Shown: positions 17,842 to 26,064, counted from the first letter of the stretch. The stretch: 64,000 bases of DNA from UBA822 sp965249775 (GCA_965249775.1 OZ252253.1:2666001-2730000), one strand, 5' to 3'. The notes: a model not told the origin generated them from the letters alone. A program made the numbers and translations.

Positions 17842-18123
17842 CTACTGGATGGCGTCCTTGAAGCCCTTACCGGCCCGGAATCCGGGGGTTTTCGATGCTG
17901 CAATGTGAATCGTGGCGCCAGTACGGGGGTTCCGGCCCATGCGAGCCTTGCGATGTTTCGCCTCAAACGTGCCAAAACCAGTGATTTGCACACGCTGCTC
18001 GGCCCTCAAAGCCTTGGCGATGACACCGCGGGAACCGAACAGTGAATCCAGGGCCCGAGATGCGTCGGCCTTGGTCATGCCGGCGCTGTCGGCAAGGGCG
18101 TCTACTAGATCGGATTTGTTCAT
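17842..18123 (-). CDS. HU/IHF-family nucleoid protein
   Basis: A 93-residue HU-type histone-like protein. It has the family landmarks: MNKSDLVDALA at the N-terminus, VQITGFGTFE in the core, RNPRTG at the tip of the DNA-binding arm (the Arg-Asn-Pro that inserts into the minor groove), and FRAGKGFKDAIQ at the end. The start at 18123 matches homologues and has GAGGAG seven bases upstream. Longer in-frame sequence upstream is unrelated. It bends and compacts DNA. The 252 nt between it and the channel remnant at 18376 contain its promoter region; I see no further gene there. Confidence 0.95.
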   Translation of the reverse strand: MNKSDLVDALADSAGMTKADASRALDSLFGSRGVIAKALRAEQRVQITGFGTFEAKHRKARMGRNPRTGATIHIAASKTPGFRAGKGFKDAIQ

Positions 18124-18375
18124 TCTGCTACTCCTCAAAAGGGGTGATGCCTCTTGACTTCTCGGCCTCTGCCGGCCGTCCTCTAGCTCCGGTCCGGGTT
18201 CGTGCGTGTCGGGCCCTTCACGCACCGTATCGGACCAACATCGGACCGCAGCGGTTCCGGCAAGCATTCGTGAAGACCACTTTAAGGCCCGTTCAGCGGA
18301 GCGTCAAGTAAAGAAATTGGCCGAAAACCCGCGTCCTGCCTAGCTTCCCGTAGGAAAGGGTTCCCTCCCGCCAGG

Positions 18376-18720
18376 TTGGCCTCACCCGGAGAAGACATCG
18401 AGCGATGCGTGTTTTCATCCCCCGATTTTTTGGGTGCGATCGCCTATCTCGTTGTGCTGACGATCGTTGGGGCGATCGGCTATGTGACCATCGAGGGGTG
18501 GCCGTGGCGGGAAGGCCTTTACATGACGGTGATCACAGTGACCGCGGTGGGTTACCAGGAAGTCCGCCCACTTTCCGAGGCTGGCCGGGACTTTACCACG
18601 GTTCTTCTGGCAGGCGGGATCACGGGAATCGGCTCTGGTTCGCGCTGATCACCTCATTTATCGTGGAATTCGACCTGAGTGACCATAGAGGAAGACGTGC
18701 TTCTTGGAATTTGATTGGAG
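18376..18720 (+). pseudogene. Frameshifted, truncated two-TM potassium channel remnant
   Basis: The first frame (18376-18648) encodes two membrane segments with a pore filter, TVTAVGYQEV, typical of bacterial ion-channel-2/TrkA-N proteins. It then stops right after GGITGIGSG. The continuation expected in the family (LxxLITSFIVE) appears in another frame: codons from about 18635 read LWFALITSFIVEFDL, then RGRR. A small indel near 18635 thus breaks the gene, and the cytoplasmic RCK/TrkA-N domain that should follow is absent before infA. Start uncertain (TTG 18376 or GTG 18409). A sequencing error could explain the frameshift but not the missing RCK domain. Confidence 0.7.
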
Positions 18721-18737
18721 GACTTCGGCGAGGCGGC

Positions 18738-18953
18738 CTATTTGTAGCGGTAGGTCACTCGGCCCTTACTGAGATCGTAGGGCGACAATTCCACCTTCAC
18801 GCGATCTCCCTCGAGCACGCGAATGTAGTGCTGCCGCATCTTACCAGAGAGATACGCCAGGACTTCATGGCCGTTCTCTAATTCCACACGGAATCGGGCG
18901 TTGGGAAGGACCTCGCTGACCAATCCCTCGATTTCGATCGCTTCTTTCGCCAC
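18738..18953 (-). CDS. infA: Translation initiation factor IF-1
   Basis: A 71-residue OB-fold protein. The sequence has family-diagnostic segments: MAKEAIEIEG, LPNARFRVELENGHEVLAYLSGKMRQHYIRVLEGDRV and VELSPYDLSKGRVTYRYK. It binds the ribosomal A site with IF-2 and IF-3 during initiation. Length is normal. It stands alone on the minus strand between the channel remnant and a 282-nt intergenic stretch (18954-19235) that should hold its promoter and that of the divergent zinc-ribbon gene. No ribosomal-protein neighbours are present. Confidence 0.97.
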   Translation of the reverse strand: MAKEAIEIEGLVSEVLPNARFRVELENGHEVLAYLSGKMRQHYIRVLEGDRVKVELSPYDLSKGRVTYRYK

Positions 18954-19235
18954 TCGCCTCTCGCGTCTCCGTTGGTACTACGCGCACGATAGCACGCCGC
19001 CAACCCCGGAGCAACGATGCATTTCGACCTTCCCCACCCATCGTCGCCCCTTAGGAAGACCCGCCGCTCGGCCAGAGCGTTGAGGGCGGCGGGGCGAATC
19101 GGGCCCCCCCACGGCGCCTGGCTTCTGGAGACAGCTGTCAGTATCGTGATCTCTCGCCTAGAACCGGGGCCTACGTCCTTTGGCTAGCTCGAGGAAAACG
19201 GCTAGCCCGAAACAAGTTCGCGAGATTTCGTTCCC

Positions 19236-19451
19236 ATGACCGAACGGCTCGAACCCGATGAAATCGAACGCATCCGCGCCGCTCTCACCGGCGGGTCCGA
19301 CGCGGTCTGCCCTCGATGTGAGGGGCGTTTCGATCGTACCGAGGTCCCTCCACGAGACGATGTCCCTTACGTGAGAGATCGAATCTGGCTGATTTGCGCT
19401 ACTTGCGGGGTCGGCCTGGTGATGGATCGGCCCAAAACGCCTCCTGGTTGA
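19236..19451 (+). CDS. Small zinc-ribbon protein
   Basis: A 71-residue soluble protein with two CxxC knuckles, CPRC (C25, C28) and CATC (C54, C57), spaced as in a single four-Cys zinc ribbon. The N-terminal 20 residues are an acidic helix (LEPDEIERIRAAL). Function not recognised. It precedes the cyclophilin gene on the same strand by 131 nt. Small ribbons of this kind are often accessory nucleic-acid or ribosome binders; that role is inference. Confidence 0.7.
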   Translation: MTERLEPDEIERIRAALTGGSDAVCPRCEGRFDRTEVPPRDDVPYVRDRIWLICATCGVGLVMDRPKTPPG

Positions 19452-19582
19452 CAGATCGGAGGCTCCTGTGCGAGAAGGCCGTTGCCTCCATCACTGGACT
19501 CGATCGAGCTCTTGAGGGATTATCCGATTCTCGGCCGAAGAGCGTTCGGCCTCGGGCAGACACCTCAACCCACAGGATCACC

Positions 19583-20056
19583 ATGGTAAACCGACTCGCA
19601 CACTTCACGACCAGCCTCGGCAGTTTCCAGGTCGAGCTCTTCGAGGGCCGCGCCCCCGTCACGACGAAGAACTTCATCGACCTTGTCGAGAAGGGTTACT
19701 ACGATGGACTCGTGTTCCACCGTGTGATCGCAGGCTTCATGCTCCAGGGCGGCTGTCCCAACGGAGACGGACGAGGCGGACCGGGCTACACGATTGCAGA
19801 CGAGTTTCACGAGGACCTTACTCACGATTCGGAGGGCGTTCTTTCCATGGCAAACTCCGGGCCGAACTCCGGCGGATCCCAGTTCTTCGTGACGCTCGCC
19901 GCCACGGACTGGCTGGACGGTAAGCACGCGGTGTTCGGCAAAGTGGTCGAGGGCATCGAGACGGTCCGCTCGATAGGCAGCACGGCCACGGGTCCCGGGG
20001 ACCGCCCGCTCGAGCCGGTCGTCGTGGAGGGCGTGCGCATCACAAGCACCGAATAG
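19583..20056 (+). CDS. Cyclophilin-type peptidyl-prolyl cis-trans isomerase
   Basis: A 157-residue single-domain cyclophilin. Motifs: FHRVIAGFMLQGGCPNGDGRGGPGY (catalytic Arg in FHRV; Phe and Met of the proline pocket), SMANSGPNSGGSQFFV (substrate-binding Gln/Phe) and WLDGKHAVFGKV. It speeds proline isomerisation in protein folding. There is no signal peptide from the start at 19583, so it is cytoplasmic. An upstream reading frame adds 63 residues with no family similarity. It is followed by an AT-rich regulatory region of the next operon. Confidence 0.94.
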   Translation: MVNRLAHFTTSLGSFQVELFEGRAPVTTKNFIDLVEKGYYDGLVFHRVIAGFMLQGGCPNGDGRGGPGYTIADEFHEDLTHDSEGVLSMANSGPNSGGSQFFVTLAATDWLDGKHAVFGKVVEGIETVRSIGSTATGPGDRPLEPVVVEGVRITSTE

Positions 20057-20216
20057 TGCAAAATAGTTACAAAATTTTACAAATATCATAATTGTGTAAA
20101 GTTCTATTGCGTACCGTCATAAAGTGTAATAATGTGACTCACTATAAATCGGGGAGGGCTAGATCATAATCACATGTAAATAGTTGGCCCGCAACGATTT
20201 ACGTTACTTTCAATCT
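20057..20216. promoter_or_regulatory. AT-rich control region with TTTACA/TGTAAA motifs
   Basis: A sharply AT-rich stretch in an otherwise GC-rich window. It has tandem TTACAAA copies (20067-20073 and 20077-20083) and an inverted pair TTTACA (20076-20081) / TGTAAA (20095-20100) with an AT/AT-flanked centre. The pair lies about 145-170 nt upstream of the expected start site of the sigma-54-type promoter, a normal distance for enhancer-binding proteins. Binding is inferred, not shown. Confidence 0.5.
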
Positions 20217-20233
20217 TTGGCATCGACATTGCG
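20217..20233 (+). promoter_or_regulatory. Sigma-54 (-24/-12) promoter
   Basis: Sequence TTGGCATCGACATTGCG against the consensus YTGGCACGNNNNTTGCW: GG at 20219-20220 and GC at 20231-20232, with exactly ten bases between them. Predicted start near 20244, giving about 47 nt of leader before the lipoprotein ATG. The third gene of the same operon is a sigma-54 activator, which supports the call. Confidence 0.7.
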
Positions 20234-20290
20234 TATAGGCCCCTCACCCCCTGCAGTCGGGGAGCCATCGATTGATCGAGGAGTGGAAAG

Positions 20291-20824
20291 ATGAAATTGT
20301 TGAGGAAGGCTTGGTATCTGATTCCCGTGACTCTCGTCGTGGGCCTGCTCGGGTGCACTGACCTGCCGACAGCAAGTGACCTCTCTCACCAAACGTCGTC
20401 CGACAACTTCGTCGCCCTGGAGTGGCGTGAGCCGCTTGCGCAGGAAGTCGTGGTCCAACAGGTCATAGGTCCGGCTGGAGGCGTAATCGAGCTTCTGGGC
20501 ACGGGCATCGAGGTCCGTTTTCCGGAGGGGGCCGTTTCGGAGAGCGTGTTGATCGAAGCCCGAGCGCTCCAGGGTTCGGTCGTGGCCTTCGAGTTCGGAC
20601 TTCCCGGATTGATCTTCGGCGCTCCGATTGAGATTCGTATCGATGGCGAGGGGCTGGCTGGACCATGGTTGGAGCTCCTCGGCGTCTATTTCGTTGGAGG
20701 TTCCACGTCTGACCTAACACCCTTGGAGACCTTTCCCGTCAGAGATGACGGGGGCTCCATCCTCTTTGAGGTTCCGCCGAATCAAGGCAACGAGCTCCGT
20801 GGGTACGCTGTGGCATCAGGGTAG
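20291..20824 (+). CDS. Lipoprotein with ZU5-like domain
   Basis: A 177-residue lipoprotein. The signal peptide (hydrophobic 8-20) ends in the lipobox GLLGC, with C22 as the lipidation site. The mature part contains VIGPAGGVIELLGTGIEVRFP and EGAVSES, which resemble the start of a ZU5-type beta domain (GPxGG...V.IP.GA). It should be anchored in the outer or inner membrane facing the periplasm. ATG at 20291 has the ribosome-binding-like GAGGAGTGG upstream. It is the first gene after the sigma-54 promoter and may be a sensor or output of the operon; the exact role is unknown. Confidence 0.78.
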   Translation: MKLLRKAWYLIPVTLVVGLLGCTDLPTASDLSHQTSSDNFVALEWREPLAQEVVVQQVIGPAGGVIELLGTGIEVRFPEGAVSESVLIEARALQGSVVAFEFGLPGLIFGAPIEIRIDGEGLAGPWLELLGVYFVGGSTSDLTPLETFPVRDDGGSILFEVPPNQGNELRGYAVASG

Positions 20825-20882
20825 GTAGGGACCGAGTTGTCTTACACGCTGTCTTGTTCACGCCACCCGGAGATGAAGCATT

Positions 20883-21950
20883 GTGAAGCGCAAGATTGAC
20901 AGCCAGAGCGAGTCCGCGAGGGAGAGACAAGCTCAGGCCAGGAAGCTCGCTTACGAGGGACGCGAGGCGGAAACCCAAGGGGCACTTGGTGATTCGCTTT
21001 CCAAGCTCGAGGCAGCCATCTCGTTGCTGCCCCGCTCGGAGCCGTCTCCTCTCCGAGTGGACGTCCTCCGTTGGCTCGGAACGACGCTTAGAGAGTTGGG
21101 GCAAACTGCAGCGGCCGAACCTCATTATGAGGAAAGTCGTGCCTTGGCTTGCGAGGTCGGCTACGGGGCGGGTGAGGCCCACGCCCTCAACTGCCTGGCA
21201 ATCATCGCACAACGCCGAGGCGATGTAGAGGGTGCACAAGGCCTCTACCGGCAAGCAGCCCGCCAAGCCGACAGCGCCGGAGAGCACCGGTTGGCCGGCA
21301 TGGTGGAGCAGAACTTGGGCGTCCTCGCGAACATCCAGGGAGACCTGGATGGGGCGCTGGTGCGCTACCGGGCCAGCTTACGCCAGTTTGAAGAAGGCGG
21401 CTTCCCGGAAGGGATGTCCTGGGTCCTCAACAACCTGGGGATGCTCCATACAGACCTCGAGAAGTACCAGGAGGCGGAGCAGTACTTCCTGCGCGCCCTC
21501 GAGATCGCAAGAGGCCGGATGGATCTACATACGCAGGCCCTCCTGGAGTCCAACCTTGCCGAGGTCTACATAAAGCTCGAGCGGTGGGTCGACGCCGAGG
21601 TGCACGTCTCCGGCACCCTGGTGATCGCCGAAGAGAGAGGCGACCCCCTCCGGAGGGCGGACGGACTCAAGTTCCTCGGTATGATCCAGAGGGCCAAGGG
21701 CGAATTGTCCTTGGCGACTGAAACGTTGGTCCAATCCCACAAGTTGGCCGAGGAGAGCGAGGACGTGCTCCTGGCTGCGGAAGCGGCGAGAGAGCTGGGA
21801 GAGACCCACGCACAGGCGAGAGAGTTCGAGAGCGCCCGAGAGTTTTTCGAGCTGGCGAATAAGCTCTTCACCGAGATGAATGCCGGCCTCGACGCCTCGG
21901 CCGTTCAGCAGCGCCTGGACCAGCTGAGCTCCGAGCCCATGCACCACTAA
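20883..21950 (+). CDS. TPR-repeat protein of the sigma-54 operon
   Basis: A 355-residue soluble protein made almost entirely of tetratricopeptide repeats (about seven helical pairs, for example NLGVLANIQGDLDGALVRYR, NNLGMLHTDLEKYQEAEQYF). The N-terminus is charged and coiled. GTG start. The repeats are paralogous to the N-terminal half of the TPR-HD-GYP protein two genes downstream: they share NLGV[LI]A, NN[LI]G.LH.DL and LLAAE.AREL in the same order. Because the neighbouring sigma-54 activator has no sensor domain, this TPR protein is a candidate to control it by direct binding. That is inference from context. Confidence 0.85.
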   Translation: MKRKIDSQSESARERQAQARKLAYEGREAETQGALGDSLSKLEAAISLLPRSEPSPLRVDVLRWLGTTLRELGQTAAAEPHYEESRALACEVGYGAGEAHALNCLAIIAQRRGDVEGAQGLYRQAARQADSAGEHRLAGMVEQNLGVLANIQGDLDGALVRYRASLRQFEEGGFPEGMSWVLNNLGMLHTDLEKYQEAEQYFLRALEIARGRMDLHTQALLESNLAEVYIKLERWVDAEVHVSGTLVIAEERGDPLRRADGLKFLGMIQRAKGELSLATETLVQSHKLAEESEDVLLAAEAARELGETHAQAREFESAREFFELANKLFTEMNAGLDASAVQQRLDQLSSEPMHH

Positions 21951-21967
21951 AGGAGTCGAATTGAACC

Positions 21968-23008
21968 GTGAGCTACCAACTTGCCAGTAGAGGATTCCAG
22001 CCAGAATTGGCGAGGTCGGGCAGCAATGCCACCGACCTCGGCTTCCGGGCCATCGTCGGTCGAAGCGCCTCCCTCCGGAAAGCGATCCGGTTCTCCATGC
22101 GGGTCGCTAACCGCAAAGGCACCACAGTGCTCATCGTCGGAGACACCGGGACGGGCAAGGGGCTCTTCGCGCGGGGCATTCACTACGCGAGCCCCGAGGC
22201 GCAAGAGCCCTTCGTCACGGTGAACTGTGCTGCGATCCCCGCCAACCTCTTGGAGTCCGAGCTCTTCGGCCATGAGCGGGGCGCCTTCACCGACGCCCGA
22301 ACCCGCAAGCGTGGTCTGCTCGAGCTCGCGGGCGCAGGAACCCTGTTTCTCGACGAAGTCAGTGAGCTGCCGCCCAACCTACAGCCGAAGCTGTTGCGAG
22401 CCCTCGAGGAACGGCGCTTCCGTCGGGTTGGAGGCACGGACGAAATCGAGACCCAGTGCCGTCTGATCGCATCCTCTAATGGATCGTTCGAGGACGCCCT
22501 GAGCGAGGGGCGCTTCAGGGAGGACTTGTTCTACCGACTGAACGTTCTACGCATCAACATCCCGCCACTCGCGGAACGGGGCGGCGACCAGGTGATCTTG
22601 GCGCGTCACTTCATGGAGCAGATCTCCCATGAGATGGGCATGGCTCCCAAGCCCTTCAGCGCTGACGCCACCGACGTACTGAAGCTCCACACCTGGCCCG
22701 GCAACGTCCGGGAGCTGAAGAACGTCATTCAACGGGCCATCACCCTGTGCGATGGGCCGGAGATAGACGCCACGCACCTGAGCATCTTCAACTGGCACGG
22801 GAATAGGGACGGAAGAGACGACGATCCGGGACAGGCGATCCAAATTCCCGACACCGGTATGACCCTGGCGGAGGTTGAAGCCGAGGCGTTGCGCATCACA
22901 CTGAGGCTGACCGAGGGCAACCGAAGCGCCGCCGCACGCATCTTGGCGATTTCGCGGCCGACGATCCACCGGAAGATCCGCGACTACGGTCTCGAAGACT
23001 GCGTTTGA
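21968..23008 (+). CDS. Sigma-54-dependent activator (bEBP) lacking a sensor domain
   Basis: A 346-residue enhancer-binding protein. The AAA+ domain starts at about residue 28 (IVGRSASLRKAI). It has Walker A GDTGTGKG (58-65), the sigma-54 contact loop GAFTDA (105-110, canonical GAFTGA) and Walker B TLFLDEV. It also has the arginine-finger region FREDLFYRLN and the WPGNVRELKN motif. The C-terminus is a Fis-type HTH (GNRSAAARILAISRPTIHRKI). Only 27 residues precede the AAA+ domain, so no receiver, PAS or GAF input exists and regulation must come from a partner. GTG start at 21968. It lies between two TPR genes and downstream of a sigma-54 promoter, suggesting autoregulation. Confidence 0.93.
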   Translation: MSYQLASRGFQPELARSGSNATDLGFRAIVGRSASLRKAIRFSMRVANRKGTTVLIVGDTGTGKGLFARGIHYASPEAQEPFVTVNCAAIPANLLESELFGHERGAFTDARTRKRGLLELAGAGTLFLDEVSELPPNLQPKLLRALEERRFRRVGGTDEIETQCRLIASSNGSFEDALSEGRFREDLFYRLNVLRINIPPLAERGGDQVILARHFMEQISHEMGMAPKPFSADATDVLKLHTWPGNVRELKNVIQRAITLCDGPEIDATHLSIFNWHGNRDGRDDDPGQAIQIPDTGMTLAEVEAEALRITLRLTEGNRSAAARILAISRPTIHRKIRDYGLEDCV

Positions 23009-23012
23009 GATC

Positions 23013-24695
23013 GTGGACTCGACCACCGACCAGGGCATTCCGGAGGCTGTCCGAGAGCTGATCGCCCAAGCGCGGGGAGCGGAACGGGAGACTCGACGGA
23101 CCCGCGCCCGCTCCCTTTATGAGACCGCGCTCCGCACCCTCGACCAGGCCGAGCACCCAGGTCTTGCCAGCGCAATTCTGAGGTGGATCGCCCGGACGCA
23201 CTACGAGGGCCGGCACCTCACCGCGGCCATGGACTGCTACCGGGCCGCACTCGGGGTCGCCGAGGCCCACGGAGACGTGTTGGGCCAAGCGCACGCGGTG
23301 AACGGCAAGGGCATCGTGGAACAGATGCGTGGAAACCTCCAGGCGGCGGCGGATCACTACACGTGGAGCCTCGAGCGCGCTTTGGCGGAGGGGTACGAGA
23401 CCCTAGCCGCCATGATCCACCAGAACCTCGGCGTAATCGCCAGCATCCAGGGAGATTTCGCCGAAGCACTCCTCCAGTATCGGGCAAGCAAGGAGGCGTA
23501 CGACCGGCTCGGGGAGGAGGACCGCGTGGGCCCTCTTCTCAATAATATCGGCCACTTGCACGCAGACCTGGGCGAGTGGGACGAGGCGGAAGCCGCCCTC
23601 ACGGAAGCGGGGCGAAGATGTGGACTGTCCGGGGACATCGACCACCAGGTGCTCAGTCAGGTCAATTCGGCCCGGATGTGGATCATCAGAAAGGAGTTCA
23701 AGCGTGCCCATGAGTCGTGCGATCGAGCCTGTAGCCTCTCCCGGGACGTCTCGGGCGGGCGATGGACTGGTGAGATTCTCAAGCATTATGGGGCCATTTA
23801 CCGATCCACGGGTCGGCTCGAGTTGGCCCTCGACTCGCTCGCACAGGCCCGCAAGGTGGCCGACAAGAAAAAGGACACGTTACTGGCCGCCGAGACGGCA
23901 CGGGAGTTGGCCGAGGTCTATAGAAAGCAGGGCCGCAACCAGGACACCCTCAAGGCCCTGAACGAGAGTCTCCGACTCTACTCGAACTTCCACGCCAAGC
24001 ACGATCTCGCGGAAGTCCGCAAGCGAGTCACCCAGCTAGAGCACCGCTTCCTGGACGTGGTCCGTACGTGGGGGGAATCGATCGAGTCCAAGGACCACTA
24101 TACCCAAGGACACTGTGAGCGCGTCGCTTCCTATGCGTGCGCCCTCGCCTCTGCCTCGGGGATGGACTCGGAGAGCCTGAGGTGGTTCCGCATGGGGGCC
24201 TTACTCCACGACGTCGGCAAGATCGTCGTGCCCTCGTCCATCCTGAACAAACCCGGGCCCCTTACGCCCGCGGAGTGGGCCACCATGAAGCGACATCCAC
24301 AGGCGGGAGTGCACCTGCTCCGGGAGATCGAGTTCCCCTGGGATATCCGACCGATGGTGCGCCATCATCATGAGCATTGGGACGGGGGTGGGTATCCTGA
24401 TGGCCTGGCCGGGGACGACATTCCACTCTCGGCCCGGATCCTCTGCCTCGCCGACGTATTCGACGCGCTCACCTCCAGCCGAAGCTACCGTGGCGGGTTG
24501 ACGCCCGGCCACGCGCTCTCAGTCATGCGCGAGGATTCCGGAATCATTTTCGACCCAGCGTTGTTCGAGGTCTTCGAAGACCTCTATGCCCCGGCCACTC
24601 ACTGGAGGAGACGCAGCAGCGGGAACCGTTGGAGCCGCCGTGACGACGCAGGCTCTTGGTACCACGCGGCCTGGAGTGTGAACAGTTCCGCGTAG
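23013..24695 (+). CDS. TPR-HD-GYP protein (probable cyclic-di-GMP phosphodiesterase)
   Basis: A 560-residue protein. Residues about 1-330 are TPR repeats paralogous to the upstream TPR gene; residues about 345-540 are an HD-GYP domain. Catalytic landmarks: QGHCERVA, LLHDVGK (H399, D400), HHHEHWDGGGYP (the HHExxDGxGYP motif) and LADVFDALTSSRSYR. This family hydrolyses cyclic di-GMP in the cytoplasm. The C-terminal 30 residues are basic and unrelated. GTG start, four bases after the stop of the activator gene. The TPR half suggests that partner binding controls phosphodiesterase output. The domain is intact, so activity is likely but unproven. Confidence 0.92.
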   Translation: MDSTTDQGIPEAVRELIAQARGAERETRRTRARSLYETALRTLDQAEHPGLASAILRWIARTHYEGRHLTAAMDCYRAALGVAEAHGDVLGQAHAVNGKGIVEQMRGNLQAAADHYTWSLERALAEGYETLAAMIHQNLGVIASIQGDFAEALLQYRASKEAYDRLGEEDRVGPLLNNIGHLHADLGEWDEAEAALTEAGRRCGLSGDIDHQVLSQVNSARMWIIRKEFKRAHESCDRACSLSRDVSGGRWTGEILKHYGAIYRSTGRLELALDSLAQARKVADKKKDTLLAAETARELAEVYRKQGRNQDTLKALNESLRLYSNFHAKHDLAEVRKRVTQLEHRFLDVVRTWGESIESKDHYTQGHCERVASYACALASASGMDSESLRWFRMGALLHDVGKIVVPSSILNKPGPLTPAEWATMKRHPQAGVHLLREIEFPWDIRPMVRHHHEHWDGGGYPDGLAGDDIPLSARILCLADVFDALTSSRSYRGGLTPGHALSVMREDSGIIFDPALFEVFEDLYAPATHWRRRSSGNRWSRRDDAGSWYHAAWSVNSSA

Positions 24696-24719
24696 CTAGG
24701 CGGCGTTGTTGCCGCCGGA

Positions 24720-25223
24720 TCAGGGTTGCTCGGAATCCGCAATACGACTCCCAAATTGCTGATCCAACATGAGCAGAGCCACTTGGTCGTCACCAGCCAT
24801 CCGCACTTGGTCCCTAGCAGTCGCAGCGGCGTCCTCCTCTTCGACCTGCTCGGCGATGAACCACTGGAGCTCCTGTTGAGCCGCCAAATCGCCCTCCTTC
24901 CGGGAGAGTTCGAAGAGCCCATGGATCATGCCGGTCACCGCACGCTCATGTTCCAACAAACTCTCGAAGACGGTGACTGGCGGCCCGAAATCGGCCGTGG
25001 GGGCCTCGATTCCGTGAAGCTCGACCCGGCCTCCCCTCCGGAGCACGTAGTCGAACAAGCGCATCGCGTGTGCGAGCTCCTCTTCGGCTTGAAGCCGCAT
25101 CCAGTGGGCGAACCCCGGCAAGTTTTCGTGATCTAAGTGAGCCGACATAGATAGATATAGATAGCCGGAACCCAACTCGTTCTTGATCTGCTCGTTGAAG
25201 GCAACTCGTACGGCTTCGTTCAT
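24720..25223 (-). CDS. Bacterial non-haem ferritin
   Basis: A 167-residue four-helix ferritin of the FtnA type. Ferroxidase ligands are visible: E16 in KNELGSG, E49 and H52 in AEEELAHAM, and E/Q residues in LLEHERAVTG and LQWFIAEQVEEE. It stores iron as ferric mineral in 24-mers. The start at 25223 matches the family N-terminus (MNEAVRVAFNEQI); a longer frame would add 24 unrelated residues. It is convergent with the TPR-HD-GYP gene. It has no haem-binding Met typical of bacterioferritin. No regulator site was recognised upstream. Confidence 0.94.
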   Translation of the reverse strand: MNEAVRVAFNEQIKNELGSGYLYLSMSAHLDHENLPGFAHWMRLQAEEELAHAMRLFDYVLRRGGRVELHGIEAPTADFGPPVTVFESLLEHERAVTGMIHGLFELSRKEGDLAAQQELQWFIAEQVEEEDAAATARDQVRMAGDDQVALLMLDQQFGSRIADSEQP

Positions 25224-25448
25224 GGCGTGACCTCGCATTGAAGGCTGTAGGAGTGCGGAGCGACGACGCCATATCATGATGTACCTATGACCCATGCGGA
25301 AGTGCTGGGCGCGAAAGCACCAGGGCGCTTGACTCGACTACGCGGAACCGGAGCGCCGCACTTCTTCAGGCCTCTTGGAGGGGATCGATCCAGGTGGGGA
25401 CGTGCCGGGTGGACGTGATCCCAACTGTGTATCTGGAAGCGATCCCGG

Positions 25449-25835
25449 CTACATCAAATGGGACGAGGACGATCCACCGTGGACACCAGCGGTCACTCTA
25501 TTCTTCCGGGGCGACGGCTCATCGCCACCTCGAACCATCTGCTCGACCTGGCCCAGCAAGGTGTCGCTTCCCGCCGCACTCGTTCCGAAGAGGCCGTCTG
25601 GATTCTCGTCGGCCCCCTCCGTCGCACCGTGGAGGTTGAGCCAAAGGTCGAGCCTCTCACTGACCCTCATCATTTTGTAAAAAAACCGCCGCCGCCCATG
25701 ACGCTTGAAGACGAGGTCCACTGTGAAGGCCACGAACGACATCGCGAAAACGGCGGCGTCCTTCAGCCCATCGATCGCCAACTTGAGTTGGAAGATGCCA
25801 AAATCACGGATCGAGACCTTCGTCCTGGGATCCAT
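25449..25835 (-). CDS. Hypothetical protein with one hydrophobic segment
   Basis: A 128-residue protein with a hydrophobic stretch at about 25-45 (KDAAVFAMSFVAFTVDLVF) followed by a basic patch (KRHGRRRFF) and an acidic, Gly/Ser-rich C-terminal half. This could be a membrane-associated helix with a cytoplasmic tail. The GAGG box eight bases before the ATG, and the protein-like composition, favour this strand over the opposite open frames. It is divergent from the DUF4159 operon; the 229 nt between (25836-26064) should contain both promoters. The stretch 25224-25448 between it and ferritin shows no gene. Family not recognised. Confidence 0.6.
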   Translation of the reverse strand: MDPRTKVSIRDFGIFQLKLAIDGLKDAAVFAMSFVAFTVDLVFKRHGRRRFFYKMMRVSERLDLWLNLHGATEGADENPDGLFGTSAAGSDTLLGQVEQMVRGGDEPSPRKNRVTAGVHGGSSSSHLM

Positions 25836-26064
25836 ATCTGTAACCTCGTTGCATGAGCGCGTTTGGCTTCGTTGTTGCCGTATACCCTACGAAGCTATTG
25901 GGTCGTTTGCTTCACGGGGGCGACGGGGGCAAGTTGGAGGCCGTGTGAGGAACCTTTCCCACCAGGGGACGTACCGATATCCGGCTTTGGTCAGGGCATC
26001 GCGGCTACCCGTTCGGCCCGGTACGCTGGTAGGAAATATCACCAACGAGGGACTGGAGCGTATC

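Noticed and set aside
20181..20200. Second -24/-12-like match TTGGCCCG
   Set aside because: The GG element is present but the GC element is absent at the required ten-base spacing.
25458..25856. 132-codon plus-strand frame overlapping the 128-aa minus-strand hypothetical
   Set aside because: The minus-strand frame has a GAGG ribosome-binding site and a membrane-like helix; the plus-strand frame has neither.
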